A stretch of DNA of 64,000 nucleotides from Caballeronia calidae (GTDB lineage Bacteria; Pseudomonadota; Gammaproteobacteria; Burkholderiales; Burkholderiaceae), in assembly GCF_900044055.2 (NCBI RefSeq), contig NZ_FCOX02000014.1:1-64000 (forward strand), in the 5' to 3' direction. This document shows, in pieces, positions 49,069 to 57,849 of the stretch. Numbering within the stretch: position 1 is the stretch's first letter; every line of letters starts with the position of its first letter. The position numbers were made by a program, and so were the translations under genes. Under the pieces are notes generated by a model. The model was given only the letters and a program-made list of their open reading frames with translations. It ran no database searches and was not told the origin of the DNA.

Positions 49069-49399
49069 GTCGAATTGTACCACGAGGCCACGCGCAGCCG
49101 GAAGGCATCGGTGAGTTGCGCGGACTTTGCGACGCCCTCTTGTGTCCTGTGCTTTCGCCCTCAGATCGTCCCTATCAGCACCCGGCAACGGATAGCAAAG
49201 TAAGCTAAGATGACATGTGAATTGTGCGGAAGTGGTGCATTTCGCCTTTCCGCGGATCATTCGCCGCTATTCGCGAGTCATTCTGGCGCATGGCGTGCGG
49301 GCCTGAACCCCGCTCGTCGGCGACGAAATTTTTTTCAGTTTTGGTGTATCGTGGCGAGCATTCAAACGCGGGCCTCGATTCAATAGAGGTATTCAGACA
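49069..49399. other. 331-base divergent region between the 4.5S RNA gene and trxA
   Basis: Holds the SRP RNA promoter at its left end and the trxA leader at its right end. No coding frame with a ribosome site is seen. An A/T-rich patch (AAATTTTTTTCAGTTTTGG) about 70 bases before trxA is where a trxA promoter would be expected; I cannot point to clean boxes. Confidence 0.6.
49074..49079 (-). promoter_or_regulatory. -10 box (TACAAT) of the 4.5S RNA gene
   Basis: TACAAT on the minus strand, six bases before the base-paired 5' end of the SRP RNA, which is the right distance for transcription to begin at the first paired base. Confidence 0.6.
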
Positions 49400-49726
49400 A
49401 TGAGCGAATCAATCAAGCACATCAGCGACGCTTCTTTCGAACAGGATGTCGTCAAGTCAGATAAACCTGTCCTGCTCGACTTCTGGGCCGAGTGGTGCGG
49501 TCCGTGCAAGATGATTGCCCCGATCCTCGACGAAGTCGCGAAGGATTACGGCGATCGCCTGCAGATCGCGAAGATCAACGTGGACGAGCACCAGTCGACG
49601 CCGGTGAAGTTCGGCGTGCGCGGCATTCCCACGCTGATTCTCTTCAAGAATGGCGCAGTTGCCGCACAGAAGGTCGGCGCATTGTCCAAGTCGCAGCTCA
49701 CCGCGTTCCTCGACAGCAACCTGTAA
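49400..49726 (+). CDS. trxA: Thioredoxin 1
   Basis: 108 aa, family length. Redox motif WCGPC at residues 32-36 in [15 protein letters not shown] and the cis-proline loop [11 protein letters not shown]. Reduces cytoplasmic disulphides for ribonucleotide reductase and other partners. GAGG upstream of the ATG supports the start. It lies upstream of rho on the same strand, the same neighbourhood as in E. coli. Confidence 0.97.
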   Translation: MSESIKHISDASFEQDVVKSDKPVLLDFWAEWCGPCKMIAPILDEVAKDYGDRLQIAKINVDEHQSTPVKFGVRGIPTLILFKNGAVAAQKVGALSKSQLTAFLDSNL

Positions 49727-49902
49727 CGGCATCATCAGCCACGCGGGCATCGGCATCATCGGGGCCCGCGCGGCGCATTCACATCGCGATATCAGCACGA
49801 CTGACGAACGCGACCGGGATGCAGCCGATGTTGTCGCATGACAACATCGGCGAAAAGCCCCGTCCAAAAGCCCACCCGGGGCTCGTGTGGCGTGTGCTAT
49901 GC

Positions 49903-49908
49903 TAGAAT
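49903..49908 (+). promoter_or_regulatory. Putative extended -10 (TGCTAGAAT) for rho
   Basis: TAGAAT preceded by TGC on the plus strand, 96 bases before the rho ATG. It leaves a leader of about 90 bases, in which Rho autoregulation by attenuation could act; that is known for rho in E. coli and only inferred here. Confidence 0.4.
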
Positions 49909-50003
49909 CATAAGAGTTCAAGAAGTATTAAGTCTCGAGCGGTTCCGCTCACCTCTTCTCCCAAATCTTTCTGTCGCACCTCTCTCCCCGGCGGGAAATC
50001 CGT

Positions 50004-51269
50004 ATGCATTTATCCGAGCTCAAGTCTCAGCACGTCTCCGCACTGATCGAGATGGCCAATGGCCTCGAGATCGAAAATGCGAACCGCCTGCGCAAGCAGG
50101 AACTCATGTTCGCGATTCTTAAAAAGCGCGCCAAGGGTGGCGACACGATTTTCGGCGACGGCACGCTCGAAGTGCTGCCCGATGGCTTCGGCTTCCTGCG
50201 CTCGCCCGAGACTTCGTATCTCGCGAGTACGGACGATATCTATATCAGCCCGTCGCAAATCCGCCGCTTCAATCTGCACACCGGCGACACGATCGAAGGT
50301 GAAGTGCGCACGCCGAAGGACGGCGAGCGTTATTTCGCGCTCGTGAAGGTCGACAAAGTCAACGGGCAGCCGCCCGAGGCCTCGAAACACAAGATCATGT
50401 TCGAGAACCTCACGCCGCTGCACCCGAACAAGCCGCTGCCGCTCGAGCGCGAAATGCGCGGCGAGGAAAACGTCACGGGCCGGATCATCGACATGATCTC
50501 GCCCATCGGCAAGGGCCAGCGCGGCCTGCTCGTCGCATCGCCGAAGTCGGGCAAGACCGTGATGCTGCAGCACATCGCGCATGCGGTGAAGGCGAATCAT
50601 CCGGACGTCATCCTGTTCGTGCTGCTCATCGACGAGCGCCCGGAAGAAGTGACGGAAATGCAGCGCTCGGTGCGCGGCGAAGTCATCGCGTCGACGTTCG
50701 ACGAACCCGCCGCGCGTCACGTGCAAGTGGCCGAAATGGTCATCGAGAAGGCGAAGCGTCTCGTCGAAATGAAGCACGACGTCGTGATTCTGCTCGACTC
50801 CATCACGCGTCTCGCGCGTGCGTACAACACGGTCGTGCCGGCATCGGGCAAGGTGCTGACGGGCGGTGTCGACGCCAACGCGCTGCAGCGTCCGAAGCGC
50901 TTCTTCGGCGCGGCTCGTAACATCGAAGAAGGCGGTTCGCTCACGATCATCGGCACGGCGCTCATCGAAACCGGCAGCCGCATGGACGACGTGATCTACG
51001 AAGAGTTCAAGGGCACCGGCAACATGGAAGTGCACCTCGAGCGCCGTCTCGCGGAAAAGCGCGTGTATCCGTCGATCAACCTGAACAAGTCGGGCACGCG
51101 CCGCGAAGAGCTGCTCATCAAGCCGGACCTGCTGCAGAAGGTCTGGGTGTTGCGCAAGTTCATCCACGACATGGACGAAGTCGAAGCCATGGAATTCCTG
51201 CTCGACAAGATCCGTCAGACGAAGAACAACGCCGAGTTCTTCGACATGATGCGTCGCGGCGGAAGCTGA
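50004..51269 (+). CDS. rho: Transcription termination factor Rho
   Basis: 421 aa, close to E. coli Rho (419 aa). The cold-shock-like RNA-binding domain ([20 protein letters not shown]) is followed by the RecA-type ATPase with P-loop ASPKSGKT (178-185) and the Q and R loop region ([19 protein letters not shown]). Hexameric RNA-dependent helicase that ends transcription at C-rich sites. A strong terminator follows. Confidence 0.98.
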   Translation: MHLSELKSQHVSALIEMANGLEIENANRLRKQELMFAILKKRAKGGDTIFGDGTLEVLPDGFGFLRSPETSYLASTDDIYISPSQIRRFNLHTGDTIEGEVRTPKDGERYFALVKVDKVNGQPPEASKHKIMFENLTPLHPNKPLPLEREMRGEENVTGRIIDMISPIGKGQRGLLVASPKSGKTVMLQHIAHAVKANHPDVILFVLLIDERPEEVTEMQRSVRGEVIASTFDEPAARHVQVAEMVIEKAKRLVEMKHDVVILLDSITRLARAYNTVVPASGKVLTGGVDANALQRPKRFFGAARNIEEGGSLTIIGTALIETGSRMDDVIYEEFKGTGNMEVHLERRLAEKRVYPSINLNKSGTRREELLIKPDLLQKVWVLRKFIHDMDEVEAMEFLLDKIRQTKNNAEFFDMMRRGGS

Positions 51270-51287
51270 TCGCGCATCCACGCACAT

Positions 51288-51320
51288 AAAAACCGCCTGC
51301 TTTGTCAGGCGGTTTTTTTT
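51288..51320 (+). terminator. Rho-independent terminator after rho
   Basis: Nine-base stem AACCGCCTG (51291-51299) with CAGGCGGTT (51306-51314) and a six-base loop, followed by eight T in a row. Confidence 0.94.
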
Positions 51321-51444
51321 CGTGCAGATTCTTGACCAAGCCGGCCATCCTCGATCCTAAAAATCCTACCTATAATGATTTTTCGGGTGACGCCCTCACG
51401 CCACATGACAAGACGAGCGCGTCTTTTGATGCACCACATCATTG

Positions 51445-53016
51445 ATGCGCATCTTGAATTCGAATAGCAACGACAGCGGCGACGCGTATCAGAAGGCCCT
51501 GGACGCGAATCAGCATGGCGATTGGGCGGCGGTGATCGAGCATGTGGACCGGTACTTCGTCGTGCTTGGGGCAAACCCGCCATTGAGCGATGCCCTGCTC
51601 CTGAAAGGCTTCGCCGCGTTGCACCTGAACCGGAATGCCGACGCAAGGTCGTGTTTCGAACAAGCCACGCGGGTTGCGCCGGGCCCGGCGTCTTTTCGCG
51701 GTCTGGCCGTCGCGCTGACGAGACAGGGCGAATTCGCCCTCGCCGCCGCCCAGGCACGGTCCGGACTCGCGCTGTCGGTCAAGGCGGGAGCGGCGCTGGA
51801 AACGTCGAGCCTGCTCAGTTGTCTGGGCGACGCGCTGCGAAACAGCCAGAAGTTCGACGAAGCGGCGCAAGCCTATCGGCACTTGCTCGACATCGCGCCC
51901 GACCATTGCGCTGCGCATCTCAACCTTGGCTTCATCCTTCAGTGTCAGGATCGGCTGGACGATGCAATCGGGCATTACCGGCAGGCGGTCACCATCGATC
52001 CGGGCTATCTCGAAGCCCATTCCAACCTGGCTAGCGCGCTGCTCGCGACAGGCCGTCTCGAGGAAGCGTGGCCTCACTTCGAGCATCGCTGGGTGAGTCT
52101 CGTCGGGCCGGACGGCCAGCGCGTGCCCGCGCGACCCGAACTGCCGATTCGCCGCTGGGAAGGCGACGGACATCGGCGCGATCATCACCTGCTCGTCGTG
52201 GCTGAACAAGGGCTGGGCGACACGCTGCAATTCTGCCGCTATCTGCCGATGGTGCTGGATCAGTTCGCCGAATTGACCTTCGTTTGCCCCAAGCCGTTGC
52301 AACGGCTGCTCGCTCATTCGTTTCTCGCGTGCCGGCCCAATCTGCGCCTGGCCGATACCGTGCCTACCGATCCCTGGCTGTTCGACTGGCACACGCCCCT
52401 GCTTTCCCTGCCGAAGATCTTCGGAACCAGTCTGGCGACGATACCGGCTTGCGTGCCCTATCTCCATGCCGATCAACGCGCCGCCCGCGCATTCGCCGAC
52501 CGCCTGGACCGGCTCGGCTCCCCGTCTTCCCCGCGCATCGGGATCGTATGGGCGGGCGGGCATGCCGGTCTGGGCGTCGATCAATGGCGAAGCCTCACGC
52601 CTGAACAGATCGACCCGCTGCTCGCGTGGCCTCACGCCCGCTGGGTGAGTCTGCAGAAACCCGAGAGCGACGCAAAGCGTCTCAAAGCCGGGCAGCAGGC
52701 GCGCGTCATCGACTGGATGGATGAGATGAAGGACTTCGCGGATACGGCCGCGCTCGTTGCATCGCTCGATCTGGTCATTTCGGTGGATACCTCTGTCGCG
52801 CATCTCGCGGGAGCCATGGGCAAGCCGGTATGGCTGCTGAACCGCTTCGCCGGTTGCTGGCGCTGGATGCGCGGGCGCGACGACAGTCCGTGGTATCCGG
52901 GCATGCGCATCTTCACGCAGAAAGACCGCGGCCAATGGAACGAGGTGCTGGAACGCGTTCTGGCGGAGCTGGAGCGCGAGTGGCGCGGCGCCGACACGAC
53001 CGCGCGAAGCCGTTGA
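51445..53016 (+). CDS. TPR repeat protein fused to a GT9-like glycosyltransferase domain
   Basis: 523 aa. The first about 200 residues are tetratricopeptide repeats (for example AAHLNLGFILQCQDRLDDAI and EAHSNLASALLATGRLEEAW). The rest resembles GT-B glycosyltransferases of family 9 or the related O-GlcNAc-transferase-like group: VVAEQGLGDTLQFCRYLP, PRIGIVWAGG and the C-terminal DLVISVDTSVAHLAGAMGKP. TPR plus such a domain is known from flagellin or surface protein glycosylation, but no target is visible here. ATG 51445 lacks a clear ribosome site; a TTG lies just before it. It stands between rho and the MtfA-like gene without related neighbours. Confidence 0.85.
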   Translation: MRILNSNSNDSGDAYQKALDANQHGDWAAVIEHVDRYFVVLGANPPLSDALLLKGFAALHLNRNADARSCFEQATRVAPGPASFRGLAVALTRQGEFALAAAQARSGLALSVKAGAALETSSLLSCLGDALRNSQKFDEAAQAYRHLLDIAPDHCAAHLNLGFILQCQDRLDDAIGHYRQAVTIDPGYLEAHSNLASALLATGRLEEAWPHFEHRWVSLVGPDGQRVPARPELPIRRWEGDGHRRDHHLLVVAEQGLGDTLQFCRYLPMVLDQFAELTFVCPKPLQRLLAHSFLACRPNLRLADTVPTDPWLFDWHTPLLSLPKIFGTSLATIPACVPYLHADQRAARAFADRLDRLGSPSSPRIGIVWAGGHAGLGVDQWRSLTPEQIDPLLAWPHARWVSLQKPESDAKRLKAGQQARVIDWMDEMKDFADTAALVASLDLVISVDTSVAHLAGAMGKPVWLLNRFAGCWRWMRGRDDSPWYPGMRIFTQKDRGQWNEVLERVLAELEREWRGADTTARSR

Positions 53017-53093
53017 CGAGTTCGCGAAATTCGATTTGACGTCGGCGATGCGCGAAAATACACGCGCCCGCCCACCCTACTCCGACCGTCCGA

Positions 53094-53918
53094 ATGGCCA
53101 ACCTCTTCTCCCGCTTCTTCGGCGCGCAACGCCGCGAGCGCGCGCTGCGCAAATACGCGATCGACGACGCGCTCTGGCAGCGCACGCTCGACGCGTATCC
53201 ATGCTTCGGCCATTTGAGCGCGGACGATCTCGCGCGGCTGCGCGAAACCGCGAGCCTCTTCATCGCGCAGAAAGAGTTCTCCACGGCGCACGATCTCGAA
53301 CTGACCGACGCGATGATCGTTTCCATCGCCGCGCAAGCCTGCCTGCCGGTGCTCAATCTCGACCTCGACCTGTATCGCGGCTGGGTCGGCGTGATCGTGT
53401 ATCCGGGCGAGTTCGTGATCCGCAAGACGGTCGAGGATGAAAACGGCGTCGTGCACGAGATCGAGCACGATGCGAGCGGCGAGGCGTGGGAAGGCGGTCC
53501 GGTCGTGCTCTCGTGGGAAGACACGCAGATGGCCGATGGCGCGGAAGCCTACAACGTCGTGATCCACGAGTTCGCGCACAAGATCGACATGGTGAACGGC
53601 GAAGCCGACGGGCATCCTCCGCTCTTTCGCCGCTGGCACGCGCCGCTCGATTCCACCGCCTGGGCCGATATCTTCGATAACGCCTACGACCAGTTCTGCG
53701 CGCGCGTGGACGCCGTGCCCGAGCGCCGCTGGAGCCGCTTCGAGCGCGAATCGCTGATCGATCCTTACGCGGCGGACCATCCATCGGAATTTTTCGCGGT
53801 GTGCAGCGAGGCGCTCTTCGTCACGCCGCAGGCATTCGAATCCGAATATCCCGAGCTCTACCGGCTGCTCGCGCGCTACTACCGGCAGGATCCGGCGGGT
53901 GCGGGCGCGCTCTCCTGA
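53094..53918 (+). CDS. mtfA: Zinc-dependent peptidase, MtfA (M90) family
   Basis: 274 aa. Zinc motif HEFAHKID at residues 158-165 (HExxH with a following Asp) and the conserved C-terminal YAADHPSEFFAVCSEALF, in which a third ligand Glu is expected. E. coli MtfA binds the repressor Mlc and so influences glucose PTS genes, and is an aminopeptidase. Whether the same regulation exists here is unknown, since Burkholderia often lacks that PTS. The length matches E. coli MtfA (265 aa). Confidence 0.9.
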   Translation: MANLFSRFFGAQRRERALRKYAIDDALWQRTLDAYPCFGHLSADDLARLRETASLFIAQKEFSTAHDLELTDAMIVSIAAQACLPVLNLDLDLYRGWVGVIVYPGEFVIRKTVEDENGVVHEIEHDASGEAWEGGPVVLSWEDTQMADGAEAYNVVIHEFAHKIDMVNGEADGHPPLFRRWHAPLDSTAWADIFDNAYDQFCARVDAVPERRWSRFERESLIDPYAADHPSEFFAVCSEALFVTPQAFESEYPELYRLLARYYRQDPAGAGALS

Positions 53919-53966
53919 TCCTCGCCGGAAACCTCCAAAAAAGATGTCAACCGACTGATTTTCTGG

Positions 53967-53972
53967 CATAAT
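53967..53972 (+). promoter_or_regulatory. Putative extended -10 (TGGCATAAT) for rpmE2
   Basis: CATAAT preceded by TGG on the plus strand, 88 bases before the rpmE2 ATG. The -35 is not obvious; an extended -10 promoter can do without a good one. Confidence 0.4.
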
Positions 53973-54059
53973 CGCCGTTTTTCGACCCTAGGCAAGTGAC
54001 TCGCGCGGCACTTCAAACAAGTGCAACGGGTTGGCTACCGCCAGATCCCAGGAAAGACC

Positions 54060-54314
54060 ATGAAAGAAGGCATTCACCCGAATTACCGCGAAGTCCTGTT
54101 CGTCGACATGTCGAACGACTTCAAGTTTGTGACCCGCTCGACCATCCAGACGCGCGAAACCGCCGAATTCAACGGCAAGACCTACCCGCTCGCGAAGATC
54201 GAAGTGTCGTCGGAATCGCACCCGTTCTACACCGGTCAGCAAAAGATCATGGACACGGCGGGCCGCGTCGAGAAGTTCAACAACAAGTTCGCGCGCTTCT
54301 CCACGAAGAAGTAA
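54060..54314 (+). CDS. rpmE2: 50S ribosomal protein L31 type B
   Basis: 84 aa, beginning [20 protein letters not shown]. It lacks the CxxC zinc-binding cysteines of the other L31 type, so this is the zinc-independent (C-minus) form that replaces the zinc form under zinc limitation in many bacteria. AGGAAAG before ATG 54060 fixes the start. The nearest upstream genes are an MtfA-like peptidase and, further away, rho; in many proteobacteria rpmE also lies near rho. Confidence 0.95.
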   Translation: MKEGIHPNYREVLFVDMSNDFKFVTRSTIQTRETAEFNGKTYPLAKIEVSSESHPFYTGQQKIMDTAGRVEKFNNKFARFSTKK

Positions 54315-54335
54315 GCCGGACTTTCGGGCTTCAAG

Positions 54336-54366
54336 GAAAAAGGGCAGCTTTGGCTGCCCTTTTTTG
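54336..54366 (+). terminator. Rho-independent terminator after rpmE2
   Basis: Eleven-base stem AAAAGGGCAGC (54338-54348) with GCTGCCCTTTT (54353-54363) and a four-base TTTG loop. The T-run of the stem doubles as the tail. Confidence 0.88.
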
Positions 54367-54489
54367 TCGCTGATTGCTTTTTTTTGCGCTACACGGCGGC
54401 CATCGGCACCGCCTTTGCTCCATTCGGTAAGCGTTGTTGCCGCCCGTTACGGCAACGCCAATGATCCGCCCTTAACGCCGCCGCGCGAC

Positions 54490-54495
54490 TACAAT
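54490..54495 (+). promoter_or_regulatory. Putative -10 box (TACAAT) for the GT39-MATE pair
   Basis: TACAAT on the plus strand 71 bases before the GT39-like gene's ATG. No clear -35. Confidence 0.35.
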
Positions 54496-54566
54496 GCCGG
54501 TTGCTCCGGCCCCGCTCCCGCCTCTGGCGCGAGACCAGCGGACCGTTTTCCATCAAGCCTGCTCGC

Positions 54567-56330
54567 ATGCGATCTGTCGTTCGTCTGACTGCCTCCGCCA
54601 CCAGCGCCCTGCCGCGCTGGCTGTTGCTCGCCATCTGCATCACCTATGCGTCGTTCGGCCTGTTCGGCCGCGATCCGTGGAAGAACGAGGATGCGGCGGG
54701 CTTCGGCGTCATGTGGACGATGGCCAACGGCGATGCGCGCGACTGGCTCCTGCCGAACCTCGTCGGCAAGGCGCCCACCGCCGATGGCCCGCTGATGTAC
54801 TGGCTCGGCGCATCGGCGATCCGGCTGCTGAGTCCGTGGGTCGATGCGAGCAACGCGTCGCGTGTGGTCACCGGCCTGCTCTTCTGTCTCGCCTGCGCAT
54901 TCGTCTGGTATTCGACCTATCTGCTCGGCCGGCGCGACGAAGCCCAGCCGTTCAAATACGCCTTCGGCGGCGAGCCCGAGCCGCGCGACTACGGCCGCAC
55001 GCTCGCCGACGGCGCGCTGCTCATCCTGCTCGCATGCTTCGGCCTCGCCGAGCGCGGTCACGAAACCACGCCGCAGCTCGCCCAGTTCGCCGGCACCGCG
55101 ATGCTCATCTACGGACTCGTGCGCAGCCTCGACAAGCCGATTCACGGCGGCCTCGTGTGGGGCGCGGCGATCGGCGTGGTCGGGCTGTCGAGTTCGCCGG
55201 TGCTCGTCTTCGCGCTGCTGCTCTGCACGCTCGCGATGACGATCATCGTGAAGCAGGTGCGCGCCGCGCCGCTCCTGATCTTCGGCCTGCCGGTGGCGGT
55301 CTTGCTGATCGCCGCGTGGGTGTTGCCGACACTGCATTTCTATCCCGACGACGGCGAATGGTGGCTGCGCCAATGGTGGCGCAACAGCTTCTCGTTCTTC
55401 TCCGGCACGCCCGGCTCGATCTTCGGCTACGCGATCAAGAACCTGCCGCTCTTCACGTGGCCCGCGTGGCCGCTCGCGCTCTGGGCGTTCGTGAGCTGGG
55501 GCGGGCTGCGCCGCTCGCCGCACGTGGGCGTGCCGCTGTCGATCATCGGGCCGCTGCTCGTGCTGGTCGTCCTTCAGGCGCACGAGACCAACCGGCTCTT
55601 CATGCTGCTGCTGCCGCCGCTTTCCGTGCTCGCGACCTTCGCGCTGCCCACGTTGAAGCGCGGCGCGATCAACGCGATCGACTGGTTCGCGATGCTGAGC
55701 TTCACCATCATCGGCTCGCTGGTGTGGCTCGTGTGGAGCGCGGGCATGTTCGGCTTTCCCGCGCCGATGGCCCGCAATCTCGCGCGTCTCGCGCCGGGCT
55801 TCCATCCCGAGTTCAAGCTGATTTCGTTCGTGTGCGCGGTGGCCGTGACGGTCTGCTGGTTCCTGCTCGCACGCTGGCGTCTCGCGCGGCATCCGAAGGT
55901 GCTGTGGCGCAGCGTCGTGCTGTCGAGCGCGGGCACCACGCTCATGTGGGTGCTGCTGATGACGCTGTGGCTGCCGGTCGTGAATTACAGCCGCACATAT
56001 CGCGACGTCGCCGAGCAGATCGCCCTGCATCTGCCGCCGGATTACACCTGCATCTCGCCCGTGCGTCTCGGCGACGCGCAGATCGCCACCTTCGCCTATT
56101 TCGGCGGCATGCACTTCGCGTTCGATGAAGACTGCGACGTGATCCTGCGTCAGGATCCGGCGGACTACGGCGAGCCCTCGTCGATGTCGGCGTACCAGTG
56201 GAAGCTCGTGTGGGAAGGCCGGCGCGTCGCCGACCGCGACGAGCGCTTCCGCCTCTACGTGCGCATCGAGCGCCCCGCGCCGCCGGCGAAGAAACCGCTG
56301 CGTCCGAAGAGCCTGCGCCGGGCGCAATGA
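54567..56330 (+). CDS. GT39/ArnT-like integral membrane glycosyltransferase
   Basis: 587 aa. About eleven to twelve membrane segments, with a C-terminal periplasmic region of about 100 residues. After the first segment the loop GRDPWKNEDAAGFG carries the Asp/Glu pair typical of GT-C enzymes that use polyprenyl-phosphate sugar donors (ArnT, protein O-mannosyltransferases). ETNRLFMLLLPPLSVLATFAL resembles the C-terminal membrane part of such enzymes. The acceptor, perhaps lipid A or a hopanoid-type lipid, is unknown. The start ATG is at 54567; an in-frame TTG at 54501 would add a basic leader. The MATE gene starts four bases after its stop. Confidence 0.85.
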   Translation: MRSVVRLTASATSALPRWLLLAICITYASFGLFGRDPWKNEDAAGFGVMWTMANGDARDWLLPNLVGKAPTADGPLMYWLGASAIRLLSPWVDASNASRVVTGLLFCLACAFVWYSTYLLGRRDEAQPFKYAFGGEPEPRDYGRTLADGALLILLACFGLAERGHETTPQLAQFAGTAMLIYGLVRSLDKPIHGGLVWGAAIGVVGLSSSPVLVFALLLCTLAMTIIVKQVRAAPLLIFGLPVAVLLIAAWVLPTLHFYPDDGEWWLRQWWRNSFSFFSGTPGSIFGYAIKNLPLFTWPAWPLALWAFVSWGGLRRSPHVGVPLSIIGPLLVLVVLQAHETNRLFMLLLPPLSVLATFALPTLKRGAINAIDWFAMLSFTIIGSLVWLVWSAGMFGFPAPMARNLARLAPGFHPEFKLISFVCAVAVTVCWFLLARWRLARHPKVLWRSVVLSSAGTTLMWVLLMTLWLPVVNYSRTYRDVAEQIALHLPPDYTCISPVRLGDAQIATFAYFGGMHFAFDEDCDVILRQDPADYGEPSSMSAYQWKLVWEGRRVADRDERFRLYVRIERPAPPAKKPLRPKSLRRAQ

Positions 56331-56334
56331 CGCG

Positions 56335-57732
56335 ATGCGCGCGACGCCGACACCGACCAGCACGACCGGCATGCTGAGCGACGTGCGCAAGATCGCCGCG
56401 CTCGCGTGGCCGGTGCTGATCGGCCAGCTCGCGGTGATCGCGTTCGGCGTCATCGACACCGCGATGGTCGGCCGCTTCTCCGCCACCGATCTCGCGGCGC
56501 TCGGCCTGGGCGGCTCCGTCTATATCTCGGTGTATATCGGTCTGACGGGCATTCTCGTCGCGTTGCAGCCGATCGCCGGGCAGCTTTTCGGCGCGGGCCG
56601 CGAGAGCGAGATCGGCGAGGAGACGCGTCAGGCGCTGTGGCTCGCCGCCGCGCTCGCCATCATCGGCTTCGTGCTGCTCTACTTCCCCGAGCCGCTGCTG
56701 TCGCTCGCGAAGACGCCGCCCGCGCTGCACGACCGCACCGTCGATTACCTGCGGATTCTGTCGTTCGGCCTGCCCGCGAGCCTCGCGTTTCGCGTCTACA
56801 GCTCGCTCACCAATGCGATCGGCAAGCCGCGGCTCGTGATGTTCCTGCAGATCGGCGGCCTGCTGCTCAAGTTTCCGCTCAACACCTGGTTCATTTTCGG
56901 GGGCTTCGGCGTGCCCGCGCTGGGCGGTCCGGGGTGCGCGCTCGCGAGCACGCTCATCAACTGGGTGCTCGCGAGCGTCGGCATGACGGTGCTTTTCAGG
57001 GTCGAGTTCTTCCGCCCGTTCGGCATCTTTTCGCACTTCTGCTGGCCGGTCTGGCGGCGTCAGCTCGCGCTCCTGCGTCTCGGCATTCCGATGGGCCTCT
57101 CGTATCTCATCGAGGTCACGTCGTACACGTTCATGGCGCTCTTCATCTCGCGCTTCGGGACGACCACGCTCGCCGGCCATCAGATCGCGGGCAACCTCGG
57201 CGCGGTGCTGTACATGACGCCGCTTTCGATCGGCATCGCGTCGTCGACGCTCGTGTCGCAGGCGCTCGGCGCCGGGCGCCTCGACGACGCGCGCTCGATC
57301 TCGCGCCACGGCATCGCCATGGCATGCGTGCTCGCGCTCGTGTACGGCGTGATCCTCGTGGCCGCCCGGCCGCACGTGATCGCCGCCTATACGCCCGATG
57401 CGAACGTCATCGCGGCCGCGATGCCGCTCGTGCTCATCATCTCCTTCTATCACTTCTGCGACGCGCTGCAGATCACCACCGCGTTCATCCTGCGCGCGTA
57501 CAAGGTCACGCTCGTGCCGACCGTGATCTACGCCATCGCGCTGTGGGGCATCGGACTCGGCGGCGGCTATCTGCTCGGCTTCGACGTCGGCGGCGGCGTG
57601 CCCGAACGGCTGCAAGGCGCGCGCGGATTCTGGATCGCCAATTCCGCGAGTCTGGGCGTCGCGGGCGTCGGGCTTTTCATCTACTGGCGGCGCGTGAGCA
57701 CACGCCATCTGCCGACGAGCGGCGCGCGCTGA
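56335..57732 (+). CDS. MATE family efflux transporter (NorM-like)
   Basis: 465 aa with twelve membrane segments in two six-segment halves. GQLAVIAFGVIDTAMVGRFS (first half) and MGLSYLIEVTSYTFMALFIS (second half) match the MatE domain. Family members export cationic drugs and metabolites using Na+ or H+ gradients. Only four bases separate it from the glycosyltransferase gene, so they share a transcript; whether they share a substrate is not known. Confidence 0.93.
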   Translation: MRATPTPTSTTGMLSDVRKIAALAWPVLIGQLAVIAFGVIDTAMVGRFSATDLAALGLGGSVYISVYIGLTGILVALQPIAGQLFGAGRESEIGEETRQALWLAAALAIIGFVLLYFPEPLLSLAKTPPALHDRTVDYLRILSFGLPASLAFRVYSSLTNAIGKPRLVMFLQIGGLLLKFPLNTWFIFGGFGVPALGGPGCALASTLINWVLASVGMTVLFRVEFFRPFGIFSHFCWPVWRRQLALLRLGIPMGLSYLIEVTSYTFMALFISRFGTTTLAGHQIAGNLGAVLYMTPLSIGIASSTLVSQALGAGRLDDARSISRHGIAMACVLALVYGVILVAARPHVIAAYTPDANVIAAAMPLVLIISFYHFCDALQITTAFILRAYKVTLVPTVIYAIALWGIGLGGGYLLGFDVGGGVPERLQGARGFWIANSASLGVAGVGLFIYWRRVSTRHLPTSGAR

Positions 57733-57813
57733 ATCGCTTGCGTCCGATGCGATGAATTGTCGAAAAAAGTCATCGGAACGCGCATCGCCGGAAAGAATGA
57801 CGTAGGGCTCCAG

Positions 57814-57819
57814 TAAAAT
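57814..57819 (+). promoter_or_regulatory. Putative -10 box (TAAAAT) for the alpha-2-macroglobulin gene
   Basis: TAAAAT on the plus strand 31 bases before the ATG, giving a leader of about 24 bases with GGAG in it. No convincing -35. Confidence 0.35.
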
Positions 57820-57849
57820 TTCGCGTCGAGTCGATCTCGGAGCGCCTGG

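Noticed and set aside
48791..49108. Extending dnaX upstream to 49108
   Set aside because: The extension would translate the SRP RNA gene. DnaX proteins begin MTYQVLARKWRP, which is exactly what ATG 48790 gives.
49741..49772. GC-rich hairpin after trxA as a terminator
   Set aside because: Stem CGCGGGC/GCCCGCG has a long loop and no U-tract, so I do not call it an intrinsic terminator.
54489..56486. A 665-codon open frame on the minus strand opposite the GT39-like gene
   Set aside because: Antisense to a multi-pass membrane protein; the charged composition mirrors the hydrophobic codons on the real strand.
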